This document shows positions 27,290 through 36,000 of a DNA stretch of 64,000 bases, piece after piece. The translations under genes and the position numbers were made by a program. The DNA is from a bacterium 1XD42-76. GTDB lineage: Bacteria; Bacillota; Clostridia; Lachnospirales; Lachnospiraceae. Each line of letters begins with the position of its first letter. Position 1 is the first letter of the stretch. Where the stretch lies: NCBI GenBank assembly GCA_009917545.1, contig QZDW01000011.1, positions 1 through 64,000 on the forward strand. Reading direction: 5' to 3'. The notes under the pieces were generated by a model. It worked only from the letters and a program-made list of their open reading frames with translations, was not told where the DNA came from and ran no database searches.

Positions 27290-27571
27290 ATGAGTGAATT
27301 GATGCGGCCAGATGCGGAATATAGGAGTTGGATACAGGAACCCGGAAGCAGATACAGAACAAGTCAGATTAAGGCCTCTGTCCGTGTAAATAATGAAATG
27401 CTGATGTATTACTGGACTGTAGGGAAGGATATTACCGAGAAACATGCCGACAGTAAGTAGGGAAATATATTTTTCTGGAATATGAGCATGGACATGATAG
27501 ACACAATTCCTAATGAAAAAGGCTTTTCTCCAACCAATTTGCGTCATATGATGTGCTTTTATACTCTGTAA
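27290..27571 (+). pseudogene. Decayed DUF1016 (YhcG-type, PD-(D/E)XK) nuclease N-terminal remnant
   Basis: In one frame it reads through an internal TAG (27458-27460): IKASVRVNNEMLMYYWTVGK, then DITEKHADSK, stop, then MSMDMIDTIPNEKGFSPTNL and RHMMCFYTL before two stops. This order matches the DUF1016 N-terminal domain (KA..VN.ELL.LYW.IGK...F.GFS..NL..M..FY). The C-terminal nuclease domain is absent. A remnant of a mobile-element or restriction-associated gene. Confidence 0.75.
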
Positions 27572-27612
27572 TAATCTGTCGTATTTGCTGTTTTGTTGCT
27601 GGCATAAAAATA

Positions 27613-27657
27613 CTCCTCGATCAGAATTGTCATATTTAAATTCTTACCTCCGAGGAG
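27613..27657. repeat. Hairpin related to the 25877 palindrome
   Basis: CTCCTCG...AGAATT pairs with AATTCTTACCTCCGAGGAG around a short AT-rich loop. The flanking ATAAAAATACT and the AGAATTGT.ATAT core resemble 25907-25945. It lies just beyond the ATPase/TOPRIM pair and may terminate it or mark a repeat family. Confidence 0.6.
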
Positions 27658-27755
27658 CCATTTTTCCAAAGACATAAACGATTAATACTACCCCAATATA
27701 CGACAAAATAATCATTGATACGAGCAACAGCGAGCTCTTTTCCGGGAAGGTTCTG

Positions 27756-28454
27756 CTAACTTTCTGCCTCCTGGTTTTCCGCAAAGCAAATCCCCAGATT
27801 CGTTCCCCTTTCCAGCGAATGCCTTCCTTCCCGCGCATACTGCCAAGATTTCCGGTAATCAGTACCTGCCGCTTCCCCGGCCTGTGCCAGGAATCCGATA
27901 AATCCGGGAATATCATCCATGTATTCTTTTGCAAACTGGTACGCGTTCTCTTCTTTTTCCTTATCGGAACAGTTCAGTTTCCTGTAAAGCACATGGTCCA
28001 AATTGCATGCCATATAATAAAGGCGGTATGGGACGCCCCATACAATTCCGCACTCTGCCAGCCGGTCAAGATTTGCGCTCTTGATCCGGTTTCGTGAGAG
28101 GATTCCTTCACGGTTTGCTGTGCGGATCTCCTGCGCGCTGTACATAGGTTTTACGGCGGCCGCATCTTCCGTAATGGCTTCTTCGGGTACATAGGCTCCA
28201 TCGAGATCCGCAATATGGATGATTTCCTGAAAATCGCCATTCTTGTAATGGCCGTTTTTCGCAAACGCACGGATCTCATTTCCCACCTTTGACACAATGC
28301 TAGCGGCAGTTACACCGCGCATCGTTGTGATATCCGCATGCATGATGTGGACATAGACGTAATTTTTATCATAAATCCGGCTGAGAAGGAGATTCAGGGC
28401 ACTGTCGTCCGACGGCCCCTCCACCAGCACAAATACGATCTTTTTACGCGCCAC
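27756..28454 (-). CDS. TOPRIM-like nuclease subunit of an ATPase-TOPRIM defence pair (AriB/RloB-like)
   Basis: 232 residues from GTG at 28454, behind GGGAGG and overlapping the ATPase stop by 11 bases. TOPRIM-type acidic motifs: VLVEGPSDD (Glu12) near the start and HIADLDGAY (Asp83, Asp85). The fold and size fit nucleases that act with a separate ABC/AAA ATPase, as in PARIS (AriA/AriB) or RloB-type systems. Role in phage defence is inferred from the pairing and the setting among mobile-element remnants. A longer upstream frame exists but starts inside the ATPase with no site. Confidence 0.65.
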   Translation of the reverse strand: MARKKIVFVLVEGPSDDSALNLLLSRIYDKNYVYVHIMHADITTMRGVTAASIVSKVGNEIRAFAKNGHYKNGDFQEIIHIADLDGAYVPEEAITEDAAAVKPMYSAQEIRTANREGILSRNRIKSANLDRLAECGIVWGVPYRLYYMACNLDHVLYRKLNCSDKEKEENAYQFAKEYMDDIPGFIGFLAQAGEAAGTDYRKSWQYAREGRHSLERGTNLGICFAENQEAES

Positions 28455-29859
28455 AGTTCTCACCCGCCTCCCGGAATGCCATTGCGATCTCGTAATTGCT
28501 GGTGGCCTCATATACTACTTCATTCTGTTCTCCCAGTACGATGTCGCGGAAATAAAAATCACGCAGGTTATGATTGGATTTTACATGGTTAAAACGGATA
28601 TAGCGGTTCTCCGGGTTCGTCGTCGTAAAGGCGATAAATCCACGGTCGATCGTTTCCAGGGGACGCAGGTTATGGGAGGTGAAAAGGAGCTGTCCCTTTC
28701 CCTTTTCCGAAATGATACGCAGAATTTCCCCCAGAAGATATTCAAAAATACCGGAATCCAGCTCGTCAATAGCGACCGTGATAGAGCTCTTATTGTATAC
28801 CACAATCAGGAGCTGGAGAATGGAAATGATCTTTTTGATACCGTCCGATTCGCACCGGAGCGGGATTTCCTCTCCGTTCCGGACAGAAATCAGCTGGATA
28901 CGGGAACCGGTCTGGTTATTATCCATAAGCTGTGCCCCTAGCTCACGAACCCGGATACCCAGCCCGGGAACTATCTGTGTGAGGACGATGTTCATATCAT
29001 GTACGAGCATATTGACGATGGGGACAGCCTCCTCTGGGATGGTGGTCGGACGGTTTAAGGCCACCGTCAGGTTCCCCAACGCCCGCCTGTTTTTCTCGTC
29101 GTATTTAAAGGAAATCGGAAGTGCGTTGAGGCTGATCAGGCCTGAATTGGCTGTATTAATGACAAACAGCTCAAAATTTCCGAAATTTACCAGCCCCTCA
29201 AGGAGCGTCAGGTATTCCGGCACCTGACAGTTCTTACGGACAACGTCAAGGAATTCCCTGGAAAAAATAAAGGAGCGGGAGCCTATTGTGGTAATCTTCT
29301 TTGCGATCAGGAGCTCCATCAGATCCGATTTTTCCTTCCCGGCGAGGGCTTCATACCGGGTCCGTGGAAGAAACGGGGCATCTGTCCTGGTGTCGATCAG
29401 AGGGGAAAACCTTCTTTTTTCCTCTCCATGTTCCCTGGAATAGCTGAGCACCTCCCCGTAGAGGGCAACCTTCTCCTTCGTGTCCTCTCCAGGCCTGTGC
29501 GTATTCTGCAGCTCTTCGTCTTCCTCCCGTCGGATGCGGAAGGCATACTCGATCCGATACCTTGTATCCGTCGTTTCGTCTGTCATGCGAAAACGGAACC
29601 GAAAAACGGCATATTCAGAGTCCACATGGATAAATTCCGCATACTGGCGCGGAACCGGACGCCCGCACAGGGCATGGTGAAGCAGCGAGACAGCGTCGAT
29701 CAGGGCGGTTTTCCCGGAACCGTTCTGCCCATATAACCCAAGGATACTGGCCCTGTACGGCTTTCTTGTATTTTCAAACGACAGACTGCCACGAACGATA
29801 TTTTTAAAATTTTCAATCTGTACGCTCTCTATGCGCACATTGGAATCCGTAACCTTCAT
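28444..29859 (-). CDS. AAA/ABC-type ATPase of defence pair (AriA/OLD-like)
   Basis: 471 residues. Starts after AAAGGAGAACCGG. Features of the SMC/RecF-like AAA_15/AAA_21 ATPases: IESVQIENFKNI, Walker A GQNGSGKT at 44-51, a signature region LRCESDGIKKIISILQLL, Walker B ITVAIDELDSG and LLFTSHNLRPLE. The long middle part carries no nuclease motif; that function is in the overlapping TOPRIM gene. PARIS is the closest named system I can suggest; a class of OLD-like split systems is the alternative. Monocistronic apart from its partner. Confidence 0.8.
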   Translation of the reverse strand: MKVTDSNVRIESVQIENFKNIVRGSLSFENTRKPYRASILGLYGQNGSGKTALIDAVSLLHHALCGRPVPRQYAEFIHVDSEYAVFRFRFRMTDETTDTRYRIEYAFRIRREEDEELQNTHRPGEDTKEKVALYGEVLSYSREHGEEKRRFSPLIDTRTDAPFLPRTRYEALAGKEKSDLMELLIAKKITTIGSRSFIFSREFLDVVRKNCQVPEYLTLLEGLVNFGNFELFVINTANSGLISLNALPISFKYDEKNRRALGNLTVALNRPTTIPEEAVPIVNMLVHDMNIVLTQIVPGLGIRVRELGAQLMDNNQTGSRIQLISVRNGEEIPLRCESDGIKKIISILQLLIVVYNKSSITVAIDELDSGIFEYLLGEILRIISEKGKGQLLFTSHNLRPLETIDRGFIAFTTTNPENRYIRFNHVKSNHNLRDFYFRDIVLGEQNEVVYEATSNYEIAMAFREAGENCGA

Positions 29860-30286
29860 CCGGTTCTCCTTTACAGAACACTAGAACACTTCCAGCTGAC
29901 AGGGCAGCCATATCTATGAAATCTGTGCCATTACAAGAATGTATATGCCGGTATCTGCCTGAAAACCGCTTTCCCGGCAAATTTCCTGACATACTTCCAC
30001 TTACTTCCAGGCCCACATTCAGGCTTCCTCTTGCCAGCATGACTTTTTCCCTATTGTAACATGGAGAAACAGGAAAATGCAACTGGAAAAGAGATGAAGA
30101 GGAACAAAATGTGCAAAAAATATGATAAAAAAACGTTTTATTGAAATTTTAACATGAATCCATATGTTGGATTTCCTCGCCGCTGTCGCCTGTATGGGGC
30201 GAAACAAAGAATACCGTGGCGGGGCATAACGGGAATACAGGGAGATAGAACAGGAAAACAAGAGGCTGAGCAGGAATATCCCTGTC
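29860..30286. other. 427-bp intergenic region, no gene seen
   Basis: Holds the upstream region of the ATPase/TOPRIM pair and the 3' flank of the next minus-strand GT2. No open frame with a ribosome site, and no strong promoter match that I can defend. Confidence 0.5.
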
Positions 30287-31081
30287 CTAATCTGGCTTGT
30301 ACGCCCCTAGCAAATTTTTCACCAGAATTTTCATTAGTTCCCCGTTACCTCTGAAAAAGCTGATTTTAGTGGGCGTATTCCCTTTTTTCGGATATGCTCT
30401 CGTTACTGGAATCTCGCAGGCCCGGTATCCAAGCTGAGTTGCACGTACAGAAAGATATGCCAGCAGTTCATACGTCATAAAAATGTCGCGCAGGGGAGAT
30501 ACACGCTCACCCTGGAGATATGCGGCAGAATATGCACGATATGCGCTGGTCGTATCAGTAAAACGATGGCGTGCGGTGAGGGAAATGACCGGCGCGTGAA
30601 TCAGCCTTATAGAGAGTAAGCGGATAAATGGCGTTCGAATTGCCCGCCCGCCTTTGATAAAACGGGAGCCTTGGACAAGGTCATACCCTTCCTTAAGTTT
30701 TTCGATAAAGTGTGGGACATCTTCGATGCTGTCCTTGTTATTTCCGTCAATGGTGATAATGCCGTGGTAGCCTCTCTGCAGCGCCCACCAGATGCCCATC
30801 CGAAGCTGGGCGCCCTGCTTTCCGGTATCTTGTTTTACCAGGAGTGTGTTTACCCCCAGTCTGCGCAGCCTGTTTTCCTCTGTACAGCCATCCTCGGAGC
30901 CCCCGTCGCAGATTGCGATATCCGCATAATCAGTTACATTGAAATGCCTGGCACGCTTTAATTCTTTTATAATCCGTTCTCCTTCATTAATAATCGGAAT
31001 AAGAATCACATAGTCTTTTGACTTTTCCCTATATTCCATACACTCAAATTGGGGTATGCCGTCCTGGCGTTCGTATATCAT
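30287..31081 (-). CDS. GT2 dolichyl-phosphate-mannose-synthase-like glycosyltransferase
   Basis: 264 residues, start supported by AAGGGAGACAAA. The GT2 domain begins near residue 24 (YVILIPIINEGERIIKEL), with CDGGSEDG in place of the common DDGS and TIDGNNKD as the DXD-like site. It lacks the two C-terminal membrane helices of GtrB proteins. It probably makes a lipid-linked or glycan-linked sugar. Last gene of the minus-strand cluster, with a decayed copy of its own 5' half just upstream. Confidence 0.85.
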   Translation of the reverse strand: MIYERQDGIPQFECMEYREKSKDYVILIPIINEGERIIKELKRARHFNVTDYADIAICDGGSEDGCTEENRLRRLGVNTLLVKQDTGKQGAQLRMGIWWALQRGYHGIITIDGNNKDSIEDVPHFIEKLKEGYDLVQGSRFIKGGRAIRTPFIRLLSIRLIHAPVISLTARHRFTDTTSAYRAYSAAYLQGERVSPLRDIFMTYELLAYLSVRATQLGYRACEIPVTRAYPKKGNTPTKISFFRGNGELMKILVKNLLGAYKPD

Positions 31082-31118
31082 TTTGTCTCCCTTCTGTGAT
31101 TAATTTTCTAGATTTTCC

Positions 31119-31178
31119 TGCGTTCACAGGTGAGCGCGCTACTATGAATGAAAGTAGTCAGGGCGCATTTGGCATCCC
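31119..31178 (-). repeat. Partial inverted copy of the 106-bp repeat
   Basis: CACAGGTGAGCGCGCTACTATG and following bases up to GGCGCATTTGGCATCCC match the complement of the second half of the repeats at 22982-23194 with a few changes. Lies in the 311-base gap 31082-31392. Confidence 0.8.
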
Positions 31179-31320
31179 TCTGTACAGCTATCCTCGGAGC
31201 CCCGTCTTAGATTACGATATCCGCATAGTCAGTCATATTGGGGCGTCTGGTCCGCTTTGCTTTTTTATAGTCCGCTCTCCTTCATTGATTACGGGGATTC
31301 GAACCACGTAATCTGCTGTT
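31178..31320 (-). pseudogene. Decayed duplicate of the GT2 5' region
   Basis: About 140 bases matching 30878-31020 of the GT2 gene at 30287-31081 (for example ATCCTCGGAGCCCCGTC and GATATCCGCATAGTCAGT) with substitutions and small deletions that break the frame. It abuts the repeat copy at 31119-31178 directly. Confidence 0.8.
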
Positions 31321-31392
31321 TTTTATGTAGCATGATCGCATCCTCCTGATCCATAAGTTTTTACAGAGCTCCGAACACTCTTCTTGCCATCT

Positions 31393-31782
31393 TTATGGGA
31401 TATTTTGCGCCCGATTTTTTACCGTCCGTGAGATAAAATATCTTGGACGCCCTTTTACCTCATCATATATCTTGGAAATGTAATATCCGATGATCCCAAG
31501 ACTCATCATAATGATACTTCCGGTCAGCAGGATAAGCAGAATAACTGTCGTAAATCCTTCCACTGCCCGCCCAGCCCAGTAATTGGCCAGTGTCTGTACC
31601 CCTAAGATTAGTGCTCCAATCAGAGAACAGAACCCGGCCAGAGTGACAAGCTGCATTGGTACCGCAGAGAAAGCGGCGATATTGGTAATAGCATATTGAA
31701 TCAGCGCAGAGCCGGACCACTTTGATACTCCGGCCTCCCTTTCCTGTACATCAAATTCCACCGTTGTATTTTTAAATCCCAC
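31393..31782 (-). pseudogene. C-terminal remnant of a GtrB-like polyprenyl-phosphate glycosyltransferase
   Basis: 129 codons remain: GFKNTTVEFDVQEREAGVS and SKWSGSALIQY, then two membrane helices and IYDEVKGRPRYFISR, all typical of the GtrB/DPM1 C-terminus. The catalytic GT2 domain is missing. The open frame begins at the junction with the DUF6311 remnant. Confidence 0.8.
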
Positions 31783-32164
31783 ACATGATAAATTTCCGAT
31801 GATCGGAAAAAAGTTTAAAAATCATTCCTCCTGTTATCCCCTGGAGAATGTAACATACAAAAATATATATGCCAAAGTACTGGAACGTCTCCGGGAGGAC
31901 CGATTCAAATAATTTGAAAAAAATCGCGATCCAGGGAATCGAATCGGTGTAGCTTACGATTCCTCCCATAAGCCCTGTAAACGCTCCTAAGGGATATTGC
32001 CATGCGGATTTACGGAATGCCATCCAGCCCGCATAATGTTGAATGACGTCTTTTTCGATATAGCCATTCAATATCCAGCGATCATCATTAACAATCAGCG
32101 GTATAACTCCAAATACACAGAGAAAAGTAAACGCCCCAATCAGGCCGCAGGCAACCAGTTCCAT
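31772..32164 (-). pseudogene. N-terminal remnant of a DUF6311 membrane protein
   Basis: 130 residues: a first membrane helix, then VNDDRWILNGYIEKDVIQHY and AGWMAFRKSAWQYPLG, which I recognise from DUF6311 GT-C-like membrane proteins of 500 or more residues. It runs into the GtrB remnant near 31790, where the frame shifts and stops. Probably nonfunctional, although a short membrane protein could still be made. Confidence 0.75.
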
Positions 32165-32213
32165 AGTACTTAGCTTTGGCGCATACCCCCCAGGTAAAAA
32201 TATGTTCTGTTTT

Positions 32214-33008
32214 TCATTTCCATCCTCCTACATATGCCATTGCCGCTTCCAGGCATTCCAAATTGTCCGTTTTTCCCATCTCAATCGACAGGAATCCCGA
32301 ATAATGCAGCTTTTTTAAAAAATCCACGAGATTATGGTGCAGCGTTCTTTCCTGCACCGCATTCAGATTCGGCTCGCTGATATGCACATGGTTAATGAGG
32401 CCCGCAGCGCCTTCAAGCACGCCCAGGCTCTCATCATTTTCCACCATTGTCCCCACATCAAGATTCAAACGAAAGCCCTTTGAGTTTACCTCTTGTATCA
32501 GCGCGACCGCACTGGCGGTATCAGTAATATAATTTGTACCGTAAATAACAGGGTTCGCCTCCATGCCGATGACCGCACCATTCGCATATGCAAAGTCGCC
32601 GATCTCCCTGAAAAAGGTGATCGCCGCTTCTGGATCTCCGCCATCCGGAAGAGTACGGTTTTTGGGGCATCCAAACACCAGGTTTCGGCATTCGGTCGCC
32701 GCGGCAAACATAATTGCCTTTTTTGTATATTCCATAAGCTCCTGTCGTTCCTTTGCAGAGCCAAACAATCGTTCTTTCCTCCCATACCAGATGGACTGTA
32801 TGGATGGAACCGTAAATCCATAACGGCGTTTTAAATCAAACGACCACTGTCTGGCTTCCGTTATTTTGCTGTAAGGCGCATCAGGAAAGATTCTTGTTGG
32901 AGCAATCTCCAGCCCGGAAAAGCCGTATTGCTTCATCAGGCCGTACACTGCCTCATCCTGCACGGCATCCCACGCAATATTGGAAATTGCAAGCTTCATT
33001 TCGGTCAT
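32214..33008 (-). CDS. Sugar phosphate isomerase/epimerase-like TIM-barrel protein
   Basis: 264 residues, xylose-isomerase-like TIM barrel (AP endonuclease 2 family). Metal-site style residues: IGMEANP (Glu), LNLDVGTM (Asp), NHVHISEPN (His), LSIEMGK (Glu). The reaction is probably epimerisation or isomerisation of a sugar, perhaps supplying a donor for this cluster. The start overlaps the stop of the large membrane protein gene, with TGGAGGGAG upstream. Confidence 0.85.
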   Translation of the reverse strand: MTEMKLAISNIAWDAVQDEAVYGLMKQYGFSGLEIAPTRIFPDAPYSKITEARQWSFDLKRRYGFTVPSIQSIWYGRKERLFGSAKERQELMEYTKKAIMFAAATECRNLVFGCPKNRTLPDGGDPEAAITFFREIGDFAYANGAVIGMEANPVIYGTNYITDTASAVALIQEVNSKGFRLNLDVGTMVENDESLGVLEGAAGLINHVHISEPNLNAVQERTLHHNLVDFLKKLHYSGFLSIEMGKTDNLECLEAAMAYVGGWK

Positions 33009-36000
33009 CAGTCTCCCTCCAGTATTTTCATATTTACATCATAAAGTTTTGAACCGCACTGAAGTTTTACGGCATTGATGCGGTCAGAATACCAGTAGTA
33101 ATCGCTGCTGATACGCAGGAGATATGTATGAAGCCCTTCCTGAAGAGTGAATGCGTAGCGATATTTCTCAGTAAAGACATCATTTTCATACGTACCCAGC
33201 GTCAGCGTGGCCTCGACCGTTTCATCGTCGTCTTTAACGAGTCCGTTCCGGTCTGTTCCTGGATAGGAAGATGAGAGAAGCAGATAATTTCCCCTTTCCT
33301 TCTGTGCATCTGTCATGGGTTCAAACAGGAAAAGGGAATCTCTTTTCTCTAGGTCAGCGATCACTGTATTTTCGGCTGCCTTCCCGGAATCCTTTTCGGC
33401 CCAAATACGGGGAATCTGAGCTAACCGGTATGTATGCAGTACATCATACGTAAACCGGCGGTTTCCATTAGAATCCACCGTCGCGTATGGCCCGTCATAG
33501 CCGTAGTCGATCAGGGATGCGGCAAAGCCGGCTCTGAACGATTTGATTTTTACCGTGCTTCCATTTGGGATATCGAGCCTCAGCGTCGTATACTCTGTGA
33601 CCGGTACGATAAATTCTGCTGTTCCGGAGGCAGAGATCTCTGTGCTGACTACTTTTTCACCCGTAAAGCCTTCGCCTTTGTCCGTTGTATAGTAGATCCG
33701 CATAATCCCCCCGACAGAGCTTTCATAATCAAGGGAAAGTTTTAGATTCATCCCCTGATATGGTTCCAGATCAATCACATTCTGTAATCCGAATACGATC
33801 GGCCCCGGCGAATGTGCACCGATCGTTGCTGTCTGCTCCTGGAGATCGGTTTCAATCGTACAGTTGCTGGCCTGCAGCTCCCGGCTTTGCAGAAAGCGTT
33901 CCGTGGAGTCGGTATTCTCGTCACTGAGCTGTTTTCTCATCATTTCGTAACGTTCCGGCAGGCACCAGACGGCAAACTCTCCGTAGCTGCAAAGAGGCCT
34001 GTAATGTTGATAAAGGAATTCAGCTACTTTGTAGTACCGGTATGTATTGGCAATCGTATCAAGGTTTACGGATCCGGTATCATCCAATACTGGTAAAATC
34101 GCAAGCGGAATATCAGAGATATCCTTTTCGATCTCGCGTACAAACTGCGTCTGTGTAAATTCTCCGGACAAATGCAGCGGAGACTGGGCCACATAGACAG
34201 GGTTCCTTCTGTTAATCGCGGAATAAACAAAGCTGCGGTTCATGAAATCAACATAGGTTTCATTGTCCGCCAGAAGAAGCTCCATCGTTTTCTGATATGG
34301 CAGAATCTTCTCCTTCAGAGCGCTACTCCATACTGTCCTCTGGACAACCTTTTTTTCATCATGTAACCGTTCCCACATAGTCTGGGATGATTTACCGCCT
34401 GCGCTCTGCTCTCCGGCAAACTGGTCCTGTCCCCAGGTATCCACTGACGATCCCAGTTTCTGGACTGCTGTATCCACGACGGGCTGTGACGCAAAATTAT
34501 CACCGCGTAAAAAAAGAGTATTGCAGAGCAGAAGTACCGCGAAACAGGGAAGAAAAAGCTTCTTTTCTTTCCAAAAACAACTGATAAAGACAGCCAGAAA
34601 AATATATGCAGTCCATATGACACCAGTCGAACCTTCCGCCAGAGAATGTCGTACCAGACCACGCTGGAAATTGGAAAAAAAGGAAAAGCCGAGAATCAGA
34701 AGAAGAATCCAGCGTTTTACGGAAATTTGTTCCCGAAATTCTCTGATGAATACCGTATACAAAAGACACAAGGAGACAGAAACAGGCACCAGGAGATAGC
34801 ACCAGGAAAAAGCGGGGTTCTCCGTATTCCCGATTCCGCTGTAGGCCCAATTCTGGTTAGAGAGACTGATTAACAGGAATTCTCCAAGTCTTGTAAATGG
34901 ATTGATTCCCTTCCAGGTACACAGAGCGGACCAGACGGAAACGCCGCAGACACCAACGACAAACAGCGATAGTACCAGGTGTTTTCCTGTTTTTCTGTTC
35001 CCATAAAAAACTCTGTAAATAATCAATGTCGCGATCGCGGCGCCCCCAAATGCAGCGCCTGTATCCAGACGGTAAATCGTGCACCATGCAAAAGCAAGCC
35101 AGATCAGAGCTGCTCTCATAAATGTATTTTTTTGGGTATAGGCGATTATGGCCAGATATACCAGTATTCCGATCCCAAAGCTCATCCAGGAGGCCTGAAA
35201 TGGGAAGATCAGGGTTGCCCATAAAGCAGTATCTTCATCCTGAATTTGCCTCATCATTAGGAAAAACAGGACAGAAAAAAATGGAAATCCGGAATACGGC
35301 GAGAAAATAGATCCCGCATAGTCGCCGTTCAGCAGAGCATAGAGCAGCCCTTCCCAGACAGAATACATCATATGCCCACCATAATGCTCGACCAAGGGGA
35401 TATTTCCGAAATTCAAAAAATCGCTAATCAGGATACTGGAGTTTGCCGCTTCAAAAATATGAGCGTCATAAACCTTTTCCAGGGGCGGCTGTACCATCAG
35501 ACATGAGATTCCAAAAACAAGCCAAAGGCAGCTCCACATTTTCCAGCTTTTTATACAGTTCCCATGCTTTTTCTGCATATACAAAATGGCTCCGGCGCAT
35601 AACAGAATACCGATTGTCATGAAAAGATAAACGATCCGCGGGTGGGCGATGAATACGCTGTGCTGATTTAAGATATTGATAAGCTCAATATAAAATGAGG
35701 TCGCAAACGGGAATACACAGGAGGCCATGAGTGTACTTTGCAGGATATATGTATGCGTTTGCCCCTTAAAGTTTATCTTTCCATATCGGATGTAAAATAC
35801 CAGAAGGAGAAAAATGACTGCCCACACGCCAATCTGCAGCCGCCCTGATCTCCAGCCAAAAGAGCTTAAAACCGCGAGAGGGTAGCTGACCGAATACCCT
35901 GACAGCATAAGCTGAAGGTATCCCTTTGCGGTAATTTTCCGGCCCAAATCCCACCAGACATACACAAATCCTGCCAGAAGCAAAAATGCCAGCAGATAAG

